9,540 nucleotides of DNA from Sedimenticola sp. (GTDB taxonomy: Bacteria > Pseudomonadota > Gammaproteobacteria > Chromatiales > Chromatiaceae), in assembly GCA_030590525.1 (NCBI GenBank), contig JAUUYI010000055.1:1-9540 (forward strand), written 5' to 3'. The notes under the pieces were generated by a model. The model searched no databases. It saw only the letters and a program-made list of their open reading frames with translations, and had not been told where the DNA came from. A program made the translations under genes and the position numbers. Of the stretch, positions 1 to 7,546 are shown in pieces. Numbering within the stretch: the first letter of the stretch is position 1; each line of letters opens with the position of its first letter.

Positions 1-20
1 CAGCAGGGCCGGAACCAAGG

Positions 21-94
21 TGTAGGAGCGGGCTTGCCCGCGAAATGCTCTGGCAGCGGCAAGAGCACTGTTCGCGGGCAAGCCCGCTCCTACA
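21..94. repeat. Inverted pair of Pseudomonas-type REP sequences
   Basis: Two 24-base arms (21-44 and 71-94) are perfect reverse complements, beginning TGTAGGAGCGGGCTTG and ending CTCCTACA. An inner 6-bp stem (TGCTCT 46-51 with AGAGCA 62-67) closes on a 10-base loop. The arm matches, from memory, the REP consensus of Pseudomonas putida and relatives. Inverted REP pairs are the form normally mobilised by RAYT (TnpA-REP) transposases. No RAYT gene is in the window. The element could also serve as a transcription end or mRNA stabiliser for whatever lies to the left. Confidence 0.85.
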
Positions 95-142
95 GGAAAA
101 TTCTTCGTCATTTTGCATAAGATTTCAGTGCTAAGGTACTAA

Positions 143-271
143 GGGCTCGCGAAACAATAACCCCCTGTTTTGGGACGCCGATCCATGCCGGACAGGATGT
201 TCAAATGCCGTGTAGGTCATGGATGTGCGGGAACGCCCCAAATTCAGGGGCTTAATTATTTCGCGAGCCCC
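143..271. repeat. Long imperfect palindrome, MITE-like
   Basis: The ends are inverted copies. GGGCTCGCGAAACAATAA (143-160) faces TTAATTATTTCGCGAGCCC (252-270), and the similarity continues inwards through CCCCTG/CAGGGG, TTTGGG/CCCAAA and ATCCATG/CATGGAT. The whole 129-bp segment could fold into one long hairpin. It has no ORF. I see no convincing target-site duplication. It resembles a non-autonomous mobile element or large intergenic repeat, but I cannot name the family. It sits just upstream of the RND gene, so it may also affect that gene's leader. Confidence 0.6.
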
Positions 272-336
272 AAGCCTGACGGGCTCCTGAATATTCTGAG
301 TAAAAAATTAATAATTGATATGGTTGGAAACAAGCG

Positions 337-3300
337 ATGAGCCAGGAAGATCAAGATAACAGCGGCCTGAAATCACCGAATCAGACACCGGAAAAAGATC
401 TTGGGCTCGCCGGCCGCACCGCACAGTTCTTTATCAGTTCCCCGCTTGCACCACTGCTCTTCATCGCCATGATGCTGATGGGATTGCTGGGCCTGGTCAT
501 GACGCCCCGGCAGGAGGATCCCCAGATCTCTGTGCCCATGGTTGATATCTTCGTTCAGTATCCCGGTGCCTCGGCAGAGCAGGTGGCAGCGCTGGCCATC
601 GAACCGCTGGAGCGGATCCTGAGCGAAATCCCTGCGGTCAAACACGTCTACTCCGCCACCCAGCGGGGTATGGGGATCGTTACCATCCAGTTCAAAGTGG
701 GGGAGGAGATGGGGCCTTCACTGGTGAAGGTCAATGACAAACTCGACTCCAACATGGACAAAATCCCCCCCGGCGTGATGCCGCCGCTGGTGAAAGCCAA
801 GGGAATCGATGATGTGCCGGTGGTCAATGTCACGCTCTGGTCCAAGGATATGGATCAGGACGGTGTTCCCGACGTGGATGACGGCCAGTTGCGGATGCTG
901 GCCCAGGATGTCCTGCAGAGTGTCAAGGCAATCCCGGATACAGGCAACAGCTTCGTGGTGGGTGGACGCCGGGAACAGGTGACTATTGAGGTCTTTCCCG
1001 AACGGCTCTCCGGTTACGGCATCAGCCTGGATCAGGTTGCAAACACAGTACGTACCGCCAACAGCGAACAGCAGGCGGGTGGTGTGGAGTCGGGCAATAC
1101 CCATTTCACGGTGATGACCGGGTCGTTTCTGAAAACCATCGAGGATATCAACCGGCTGGTGGTGGGCACCCACAATAACGTACCGGTCTATCTGCACGAC
1201 GTGGCACGGGTCACCCAGGGTCCGGAGGATGCCAAACAGCTGGTCTCCTATTACTCGGGGCCGGCATCCGAGCTGGGTGAAAGCGTGACCGGCGCCCCGG
1301 CGGTAACCATCGCCGTGGCCAAGAAGGCGGGCACCAATGGTGTCGCGGTGGCAAATGCCATCATCCAGCGGGTTAATGACCTGAAGGGCAGCCGGATTCC
1401 GGCCAACGTCGAGGTCAGTATCACCCGGGATTACGGCAAGACGGCAAACGACAAGGTAAACGAACTGATCTTCAAGCTCTTCGCGGCTACCAGTTTCGTC
1501 TTTTTGCTGGTGTTGTTCGCTTTTCGAGCGCTCCGTCCGGCAATCGTCGTGGTGCTGGTGATCCCGGTGGTGCTGCTGATGACCATCTTCTACGCCTGGG
1601 TGGCGGGGTACACCATCGACCGGGTGAGTCTGTTCGCGCTGATCTTCTCTATCGGTATTCTGGTAGACGATGCCATCGTGGTGGTGGAGAACATCTATCG
1701 CCGCTGGCTGGAAGAGGGCAAGACCGATGCGGCTACGGCAGTGGATGCGGTGCGGGAAGTAGGAAACCCCACCATCCTGGCCACCTTTACCGTGATTGCC
1801 GCACTGATGCCCATGGGTTTCGTCAGCGGCATGATGGGGCCCTATATGGAACCGATCCCGGCCCTGGGAATTGCGGCCATGCTTATCTCGCTGTTTGCTG
1901 CATTCGTCTTCACTCCGTGGCTGACGCTCTCCCGCTGGTTGCGCCCGACCATGTCCTATCTGGAGGTGGCAGAGAAGCGGGAACACAAAGAGGCAGAGTG
2001 GCTGGAGGGGCTCTATCGCCGGATGCTCACCCCCATGATCGAGCATCCGCGTAAGCGTTATCTGTTCCGGATCATCCTCTGGGGTACCTTTTTCCTGGCC
2101 TGTTCCATGTTTTATTTCAAGATAGTGGCGGTGAAGATGCTGCCGCTGGACAACAAGCCCGAATTCTCTGTGGTGCTGGACATGCCGGAGGGGACTGCCC
2201 TGCCGGTGACCGCCAATATGGCGGATCGGATCGCCAAGATGGTGCGAAAGATGCCCGAGGTGACCGCGGTCCAGGTCTATGCCGGTACCGCCAAACCGTT
2301 TGATTTCAACGGCATGGTGCGTCACTACTATCTGCGCCAGGATCCCTGGCAGGGTGAGGTCCAGGTCCAGTTGCTGGATAAAACCGAACGCAAGCGCAGC
2401 AGCCATGAGATTGCGGTTCAGGCGCGTAAAGAGGTGGCAGACATTATCCGGGGCACGGGTGCCCGCGTTGCCATAGTGGAGATGCCGCCAGGGCCACCGG
2501 TGCTGCAGGCGGTGGTGGCAGAGGTGCACGGACCCAACAGCGAGATCAGGCGTCAGGTGGCGAGGGACCTTACCACTGTATTCGAACAGGCGGAAAGTCT
2601 TCGGGACGTGGATAACTATATGCGTGACCCTTACGAGTACTGGCGCTTCATCGTTGATACGGAGAAGGCAGTGCGCCGGGGCATTTCGGTAGACACCATC
2701 AACCGTAATCTCTCCATGGCCCTGGGTGGCTCGGTGCTGGGGGATGTCAAGCAGCGTGCCGGTCATGAGCCGGTCAATATCGTAATACAGGTACCGATGG
2801 CAGAGCGATCCCAGGTGACCCGCCTGGGTGACCTGCCGGTAAAATCTCAGTCCGGCAGCACCATCCCGTTGCGGGAACTGGGCAGATTCGAGAAAGTGCC
2901 GGAAGAGGCCATCATCTATCACAAGGATCTGCGATCCGTGGAGTATGTGGTGGCGGATGTGGGTGGCGCACTGGCAGCGCCGGTTTACGGCATGTTCCAG
3001 GTGCAGGATAGCCTGGAGTCACAGGGCTACATCGCCCCCGATGGTGTGAAACTCGACGCCTACTGGCTGGGACCGCCACCGGACGATAGCGTTTCCAGTT
3101 TTGAGTGGGCGGGTGAGTGGACGGTCACCTACGAGACCTTCCGGGACATGGGCGCCGCCTTCATGGTGGCGCTGGTGCTGATCTACATCCTGGTGGTGTG
3201 GGAGTTCGGCAACTTCCGCATACCGGCCTTGATCATGGCGCCTATTCCGTTGACCCTGCTGGGTATCATTCCGATGCACGCCATCATGGGGGCCGAGTTC

Positions 3301-4425
3301 TCGGCCACCTCTATGATCGGCTGGATCGCCCTGGCGGGCATCATTGTGCGTAACTCGATCCTGCTGGTGGATTTCTCTCTCCACGAAATGGCGAAGGGGG
3401 TGCCGGTGATGGAAGCGGTGATCCTCTCCTGCAAGGCAAGGACCCGCCCGATCCTGATCACGGCCCTGGCCCTGGTGGCCGGTTCCAGCGTGATCTTTAC
3501 CGACCCAATCTTTCAGGGAATGGCCATCTCTCTGGCCTCCGGGGTCATGGTCTCCACCATCCTCACACTGGTAGTGATTCCGCTGGGTTGTATCAAGGCG
3601 GGCAAAGCGATGTGTGACATCGTTGGCGAAGGCTGTGTTCCTGCCGAAGCAGTTATCGCTGCGGAGGAGGGGGGCAAGCGCGCGGCTGCGTCCGCTGTTC
3701 CTCCCAGTACACCACTGTTGCTGACTATCTGGGGCAAGCTGGTCAGTGTGCTGTTGATGCTGTTTTATGTTGTCCGTGGCATCTTTCTGCTGCTGGCTCA
3801 GATGTTCAGGAAGAAAAACAGCACGCCTGCAACACCGCCCCCTGTGGCCTCCCCGCCGCCGGCACCAGCCGGGCCTGCAGGGGGAATCCCACCGGCATCA
3901 CCCCCCGGGGCAGGAGGAGGCTCCCCGCCGCCGCCAGCGGCCAGTCTGGGAATGGAGGTGGTAGATGCATCAAATGAGGTGAGTGCCGGGGCACAGCCTC
4001 AGAGTGAGCCGCAAGCGGTGGAAACGGTAACTGTAGCGGAGATGCAGCCCCTGGCCGAAGCGGCGCCATCCTCGGTTGCGAGTGAGTCGGACGCCCATGC
4101 TGTTGATGCCGCACCAATAACCGAGACTGTAGAGAAAAAGAGTGTTGTGTCTGCTAAGCAGAAGACAACAGAAAGGAGACCGGCAGCCAGTAAAAAGAAG
4201 ACTGCAAAAAAGGGTGTAAAAAAGGCCGCTGTTGCAAAAGGTGTTGCGGCAAAGGCGAGCGCCGGGAAGGTGCCGGCTGAAACAGTCAAGCAGAATGGTG
4301 CTCCAGACGATGAGGATGATGTCAGTAAGGCTGCTACGGCCAAATCAGTCAAACCCAGCGCGCCAAAAAAAGGTGGACGGCGCGGCATCCGTTTGAGAAA
4401 TGGGAGTGGCGAAGGAATTGAGTGA
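337..4425 (+). CDS. RND-family efflux permease (AcrB/HAE-like) with long C-terminal extension
   Basis: Inner-membrane proton-driven transporter; the substrate cannot be told from sequence. The first ~1090 residues have the classic RND plan: TM1 (about 37-56), a periplasmic porter domain with the YPGASAEQV motif (75-83), TM2-6 (about 378-535), TM7 (about 575-597), a second porter domain, and TM8-12 (about 936-1087). The proton-relay pair is present in TM4 (GILVDDAIVVVEN, D444-D445). In TM10 the usual Lys is Arg (GIIVRNSILLVDF, R1005). Two additions are unusual. One is a DMDQDGVPDVDD loop (171-182) like a calcium-binding loop. The other is a ~270-residue C-terminal extension with an extra hydrophobic stretch (1126-1155), a proline-rich linker (1163-1202) and a Lys/Ala-rich histone-H1-like tail (about 1280-1350). 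Ordinary AcrB-type proteins end near 1050 residues. The ATG has a modest GGAAA site at 326-330. No adaptor or outer-membrane channel gene is adjacent inside the window. The stop overlaps the next gene. Confidence 0.93.
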   Translation: MSQEDQDNSGLKSPNQTPEKDLGLAGRTAQFFISSPLAPLLFIAMMLMGLLGLVMTPRQEDPQISVPMVDIFVQYPGASAEQVAALAIEPLERILSEIPAVKHVYSATQRGMGIVTIQFKVGEEMGPSLVKVNDKLDSNMDKIPPGVMPPLVKAKGIDDVPVVNVTLWSKDMDQDGVPDVDDGQLRMLAQDVLQSVKAIPDTGNSFVVGGRREQVTIEVFPERLSGYGISLDQVANTVRTANSEQQAGGVESGNTHFTVMTGSFLKTIEDINRLVVGTHNNVPVYLHDVARVTQGPEDAKQLVSYYSGPASELGESVTGAPAVTIAVAKKAGTNGVAVANAIIQRVNDLKGSRIPANVEVSITRDYGKTANDKVNELIFKLFAATSFVFLLVLFAFRALRPAIVVVLVIPVVLLMTIFYAWVAGYTIDRVSLFALIFSIGILVDDAIVVVENIYRRWLEEGKTDAATAVDAVREVGNPTILATFTVIAALMPMGFVSGMMGPYMEPIPALGIAAMLISLFAAFVFTPWLTLSRWLRPTMSYLEVAEKREHKEAEWLEGLYRRMLTPMIEHPRKRYLFRIILWGTFFLACSMFYFKIVAVKMLPLDNKPEFSVVLDMPEGTALPVTANMADRIAKMVRKMPEVTAVQVYAGTAKPFDFNGMVRHYYLRQDPWQGEVQVQLLDKTERKRSSHEIAVQARKEVADIIRGTGARVAIVEMPPGPPVLQAVVAEVHGPNSEIRRQVARDLTTVFEQAESLRDVDNYMRDPYEYWRFIVDTEKAVRRGISVDTINRNLSMALGGSVLGDVKQRAGHEPVNIVIQVPMAERSQVTRLGDLPVKSQSGSTIPLRELGRFEKVPEEAIIYHKDLRSVEYVVADVGGALAAPVYGMFQVQDSLESQGYIAPDGVKLDAYWLGPPPDDSVSSFEWAGEWTVTYETFRDMGAAFMVALVLIYILVVWEFGNFRIPALIMAPIPLTLLGIIPMHAIMGAEFSATSMIGWIALAGIIVRNSILLVDFSLHEMAKGVPVMEAVILSCKARTRPILITALALVAGSSVIFTDPIFQGMAISLASGVMVSTILTLVVIPLGCIKAGKAMCDIVGEGCVPAEAVIAAEEGGKRAAASAVPPSTPLLLTIWGKLVSVLLMLFYVVRGIFLLLAQMFRKKNSTPATPPPVASPPPAPAGPAGGIPPASPPGAGGGSPPPPAASLGMEVVDASNEVSAGAQPQSEPQAVETVTVAEMQPLAEAAPSSVASESDAHAVDAAPITETVEKKSVVSAKQKTTERRPAASKKKTAKKGVKKAAVAKGVAAKASAGKVPAETVKQNGAPDDEDDVSKAATAKSVKPSAPKKGGRRGIRLRNGSGEGIE

Positions 4426-5054
4426 CGAATGTCAGGCATACCGCTGATAGTCGAGTGAGAAGGCGCATGAGATTCGTTGACAGGGCGAGTGTTCTCAGAC
4501 TTCTGCTGGTGGGGCTGGTTGTCTCTCAGCTCCAGTTTTCCGCTGCTATGGGACAGGGGTATGGCAGCGCCCTGCAGCGCTTTGTTCCGCAGAGCAACGG
4601 GTACAACGGTGCACGCTATGGCAGCTCTGATTTCAATGAAGGCAGGTACGGGGTGGACCCCTATCAGAAATTTGAGCAGTGGCAAGGTGCGGATACCGGT
4701 GCAGCATACCGGCGCTTGACACCTCAGGCACCCCCGCCTATGGGCTACAGGTTCCGTAGTCAGCCGGATATTCCCGCAGTAGCCGATACCCAGCTCAGAT
4801 TCCGACCCCTGCCAATGAATGGACGCTCACCTTACGGGTGGGGAAGAGGCACTGGGGGGTATGAAGGGGCTTTGGCGCCACTTCCCATCTTTCGTCCGCT
4901 GGGAGACGGTGAACTGCGGGCGAAGCAGTACCGGGAACAGTTACAGGGCCCTGGGGAGATTTTTCCTTTTCCATCAGCTGAAACTTCTGGTGGTTTTCAG
5001 AATCGGGGCGATTTCAGGGGCACTGCTGGCTATCGGCCGGAGTGGGACAGATAG
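4422..5054 (+). CDS. Secreted Tyr/Gly/Pro-rich protein of unknown function
   Basis: I do not recognise a family. The reading frame opens with GTG at 4422, overlapping the RND stop as GTGA and preceded by AAGGA (4412-4416) at 5-base spacing, so translation is probably coupled. An ATG at 4467 (residue 16) is an alternative; from there the protein starts as a clean signal peptide (MRFVDR, then a leucine/valine core at residues 25-38, then SAAMG-Q). The long basic stretch RVRRRMR before it would be unusual for a secreted protein. The mature part (~165 residues) is low in hydrophobic residues and rich in Tyr, Gly, Pro and Arg. It has short recurring motifs: ARYG/GRYG (64-77) and YRFR/LRFRP/FRPL (109-160). 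It has no cysteine. A periplasmic or surface-associated partner of the RND permease is plausible from coupling alone. Confidence 0.8.
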   Translation: MTNVRHTADSRVRRRMRFVDRASVLRLLLVGLVVSQLQFSAAMGQGYGSALQRFVPQSNGYNGARYGSSDFNEGRYGVDPYQKFEQWQGADTGAAYRRLTPQAPPPMGYRFRSQPDIPAVADTQLRFRPLPMNGRSPYGWGRGTGGYEGALAPLPIFRPLGDGELRAKQYREQLQGPGEIFPFPSAETSGGFQNRGDFRGTAGYRPEWDR

Positions 5055-5120
5055 CCGAATGTGTGGAAGTTGATAAAAAATGGCGTACCTGTACGAGCTA
5101 CGCAGTGAACCCATCCATAC

Positions 5121-5148
5121 CTGACAGGCAAAGATAAAGGGTTAAATT
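5121..5148 (+). promoter_or_regulatory. Candidate sigma-70 promoter for the DUF4412-like gene
   Basis: CTGACA (5121-5126) and TAAATT (5143-5148) are separated by 16 bases, about 40 bases upstream of the start codon at 5187. The match to TTGACA/TATAAT is five and four of six. This would give the gene its own transcript besides any read-through from the RND operon. Inference from pattern only. Confidence 0.35.
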
Positions 5149-5186
5149 ATCACAAATAGAAAAAGCCAGGGGAGGAGCTCTGCGTC

Positions 5187-5966
5187 ATGATTAAAAAAAT
5201 GAAATATCTGATATCCATTTTGATCGTGAATCTCTGTGTTGTGGTGACCGGTCAGGCGGGAAGTGCTTCCGTTACCGAATACGCAGCCGAGATCTATCAA
5301 AAAATGCCCCAGGGCACCGAAGTCACCGGGCGGGTCTATGTAGGCAAGACAGACATGCGGACCGATATGGAGCAGGATGGAGAAAAAGTCATCCAGCTGA
5401 TTGATACAAAAAATAAGGTATTACGCATACTCTATCCGGCTCAGCACAGCTATATGGAGGTTCCTGTAGGCGCGGGGATGCCAATGACATCCGGTCAGGG
5501 TGGCGAAGTGAATCCCTGCAAAGGGATGCCCGGTACCCAGTGCAGAAAACTGGGAGAAGAGAAGATGAATGGCCGTCCGATAATGAAGTGGGAGATCTCT
5601 TTCGAGCAGCAGGGAAAGCAGATCAAGGGCCTGCAATGGATCGACCAGGAGCGGGGCATGGTAATGCGCCAGGAGATGCCCGGAGGAATGCGTTTGGAAC
5701 TCAAACTGCTTGGCACAGAGGAGCTGAATGGCAGGAGCGTGGAAAAGTGGGAAGTGAATATGTCTCAGGGTGGTAAGCCGCAGCGCTCTTTTCGCTGGTA
5801 CGACCCGGCCCTCAATCTTGTCATTCGGGAAGTAATGCCGGGCGGCTATGTACGCGAGATGCGCAACATCCAGGTTGGCCCACAAAATTCCACCCTGTTC
5901 CAGGTCCCGAAGGGATACAAGAAGATAGATCCCCGGCAGGGAAGGGGTGATGATCAGTCACAATGA
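5187..5966 (+). CDS. Periplasmic DUF4412/LolA-like protein with internal duplication
   Basis: The 259-residue protein begins with a signal peptide (MIKKMKYL, hydrophobic core about 7-20, likely cleavage near GQAGSA 22-27). The mature part has the alternating beta-strand look of LolA/LolB-fold lipid-binding proteins and of DUF4412 (for example EKVIQLIDTKNKVLRILYP at 66-84); this assignment is from memory and moderate in confidence. Two consecutive segments, about 120-172 and 173-226, repeat one another: LGEEKMNGRPIMKWE / LGTEELNGRSVEKWE, then QWIDQERGMVMRQEMPGG / RWYDPALNLVIREVMPGG. Cys111 and Cys119 are the only mature cysteines and could form a disulfide. A strong GGGGAGGAG site (5169-5176) sets the ATG. 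A role in carrying or sensing a hydrophobic ligand in the periplasm would suit an RND neighbour, but is inference. Confidence 0.78.
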   Translation: MIKKMKYLISILIVNLCVVVTGQAGSASVTEYAAEIYQKMPQGTEVTGRVYVGKTDMRTDMEQDGEKVIQLIDTKNKVLRILYPAQHSYMEVPVGAGMPMTSGQGGEVNPCKGMPGTQCRKLGEEKMNGRPIMKWEISFEQQGKQIKGLQWIDQERGMVMRQEMPGGMRLELKLLGTEELNGRSVEKWEVNMSQGGKPQRSFRWYDPALNLVIREVMPGGYVREMRNIQVGPQNSTLFQVPKGYKKIDPRQGRGDDQSQ

Positions 5967-6060
5967 TCCAGCTTACCTGGAATTCAGTGCTGAGTGCTGG
6001 TCATCCCATGATCGCTGTGGTGCACAGGGTGAAGCTGAATAGTTACGATACAACATCACA

Positions 6061-6083
6061 TGGCCCGCGCGTTTCCCGGGCCA
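6061..6083 (+). other. GC-rich hairpin in leader of the ParA-type gene
   Basis: TGGCCCG (6061-6067) pairs with CGGGCCA (6077-6083) around a 9-base loop, 17 bases before the ATG at 6100. There is no U-tract after it, so it is not a standard terminator. It could slow ribosome loading or mark an RNA boundary between the DUF4412-like gene and the ParA-type gene. Confidence 0.45.
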
Positions 6084-6099
6084 GGACGGGGGCGGTATC

Positions 6100-6741
6100 A
6101 TGATTACGGTGGTTGGCAGTCTGAAGGGCGGGTCCGGTAAAAGCACGGTCACGTTCAATCTTGCCGTCTGGCTGACCATGGCGGAATTGGACATCAAAGT
6201 GGTGGATCTGGATCCACAGTCCACGTTGCGGGATGTTGCAGAGGTGAGAGAAGAGGAGGGGTACACCCCACTGATCTCAGTGATGGGGAAGAAAGCCCTG
6301 GAGGAGAAGGATCTTCGCAAGGTGGACGAGACCCTGATCGACATCGGCACCGCCGATCTGAAGCTGATGAAAAAGGCGATTCAGATGGCAGACCGGGTGT
6401 TGGTCCCTGTACCACCCTCCCAGGCGGATATCTGGTCGACACAGCGGTTCATTCAGTTTGTGGGCTCTCTCGACACGCTGGATGGTCTGCAACTGCTGGC
6501 TTTCATCAACCGGGGAGACACCCACCACGCAGTTCGTGAGACGGATGAGGCGGCGGCGGCGCTCGTCTCTCTCCCCGGTATCCGGTTTTTAAGGCCACGA
6601 CTCTGCCAGCGGACCATTTTCAGGCGCTCTTTCAGTGAAGGGCTGGCCGTTTTTGAATTGAATGCAAAGTCAAAGGGAACCAAAGAGTTCAATGCACTTT
6701 GCGCCAAGCTGTACCCCGATCTGGTTGGGAAAAAAGGCTGA
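6100..6741 (+). CDS. Orphan ParA/MinD-family ATPase
   Basis: Small (213 aa) cytoplasmic P-loop ATPase of the ParA/MinD group, which dimerise on ATP and position cargo on the nucleoid or membrane. The deviant Walker A motif KGGSGKST (9-16) has both the signature Lys9 and the P-loop Lys14. Walker A-prime is VVDLDPQ (34-40). The Walker B equivalent is LIDIG (79-83), where most ParAs have a D-T-P-P type motif. VPVPPSQAD (102-110) is the usual ParA switch region. The length fits the compact ParA class without an N-terminal DNA-binding domain. No ParB-like gene or parS-like repeats are visible beside it, and it has no MinD-type amphipathic C-terminal helix that I can see. The protein starts right at its first beta-strand, as usual, though the ribosome binding site (GGGGG, 6087-6092) is weak. 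The next gene, 69 bases on, is a membrane DUF302 protein. Confidence 0.9.
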   Translation: MITVVGSLKGGSGKSTVTFNLAVWLTMAELDIKVVDLDPQSTLRDVAEVREEEGYTPLISVMGKKALEEKDLRKVDETLIDIGTADLKLMKKAIQMADRVLVPVPPSQADIWSTQRFIQFVGSLDTLDGLQLLAFINRGDTHHAVRETDEAAAALVSLPGIRFLRPRLCQRTIFRRSFSEGLAVFELNAKSKGTKEFNALCAKLYPDLVGKKG

Positions 6742-6810
6742 ATCCCCACCATATGGACGGTATATGGCTCCGGCGAGAGGGGCTGATGTTCGATCAAAGG
6801 AGGTTGAAAG

Positions 6811-7389
6811 ATGGGTTTTATACGTAATCTGTTTGCATTGGTGGGTCTGCTGGCGGTTGTTGCCGGTGGTGCGGCGTATGTGAAGATGAAGGGGGTGGTT
6901 TCCGAATTTGATCCGGGTGCCCCTGCGGTCTACTGGGAAATGGCGCAGGATATACTGAAGTATGGCAGCGCGGTAGAGGCCACGGTCTGGAAGATGGAGG
7001 TGGCTGAAGGGCTGTCGGCAGACGAGGTCGAGGAGACCATGAAGTTTGTGGCCAACGAGCACAACATATCCAATGTCGGTGAGTTGCCGCTATCCAAGGA
7101 TGTTGAGGCCAAGATAGGGGGTAAGTACCGCTATGTGAAGATATTTATGTTCTGCAACTCCCTGACTGCCAAGGAGATGATGGATTATAACGATGCCTAT
7201 TCCGCCTATCTTCCCTGCCGTATCAGCATGATGGAGGACCCGGATGGAAAACTCTGGCTTTACAGCCTCAACATGGACCTCATGATATATGGCGGACACC
7301 CTCTACCCGAGGGACTGAAGAAGGAGGCGCTGAATGTCAAAACCGTCATACTCGATATTATGCAGCGGGGTGCGGAGGGGGATTTCTAA
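6811..7389 (+). CDS. Membrane-anchored DUF302-domain protein
   Basis: An uncleaved N-terminal membrane helix (MGFIRN, then about residues 7-23) is followed by a ~165-residue soluble domain. Its core has the marks of DUF302 (TT1751-like fold): FCNSLTAKEMM (114-124), the LPCRISMMED motif with its conserved cysteine (134-143) and DGKLWLYSLN (145-154). DUF302 proteins are of unknown biochemical role and are common in sulfur-oxidising and anaerobic prokaryotes. With a positive N-terminus the soluble domain probably faces the periplasm. Cys115 and Cys136 could be redox- or ligand-active, which is inference. An excellent AAAGGAGGT site (6796-6804), 6 bases before the ATG, fixes the start. The gene lies 69 bases after the ParA-type gene and is probably co-transcribed with it. 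Confidence 0.87.
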   Translation: MGFIRNLFALVGLLAVVAGGAAYVKMKGVVSEFDPGAPAVYWEMAQDILKYGSAVEATVWKMEVAEGLSADEVEETMKFVANEHNISNVGELPLSKDVEAKIGGKYRYVKIFMFCNSLTAKEMMDYNDAYSAYLPCRISMMEDPDGKLWLYSLNMDLMIYGGHPLPEGLKKEALNVKTVILDIMQRGAEGDF

Positions 7390-7469
7390 TCCTGAAACAG
7401 GGTTGATTCCATTGCGCTGGCGGGAGAGTGGCTCAAACCCCCCCGATTTTTCATCGTATAGCACGACAC

Positions 7470-7522
7470 CGGTAAGCACCCGATTAATCCCGTCAGGGTG
7501 TGGGTTTCACCGGGTGCTTCCG
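7470..7522. repeat. Inverted repeat, 9-bp perfect core
   Basis: AAGCACCCG (7474-7482) and CGGGTGCTT (7511-7519) are perfect inverted copies. The match extends to CGG/CCG outside if one base is skipped. The 28-base interval is too long for a simple terminator and no U-tract follows. It may be part of an RNA fold or a decayed intergenic repeat. Confidence 0.5.
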
Positions 7523-7546
7523 AATCACCCATAATCCGACAGGCCC

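Noticed and set aside
718..2922. Long minus-strand open frame (734 codons) opposite the RND gene
   Set aside because: Its product is His/Gln/Arg-rich low-complexity sequence, as expected from the complement of a GC-rich gene; the plus strand is an unmistakable RND permease.
3999..4685. Minus-strand open frame of 228 codons across the RND tail
   Set aside because: Antisense of the Lys/Ala-rich tail; its Phe/Ala-rich product and lack of a ribosome binding site mark it as a shadow.
6061..6083. Intrinsic terminator after the DUF4412-like gene
   Set aside because: The stem is GC-rich but there is no following U-tract, and it lies almost on top of the next gene's start.
7420..7460. Possible tRNA-like segment (GGGAGAGTGGCTCAAACC)
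   Set aside because: No acceptor stem, anticodon arm or T-loop could be fitted around it.
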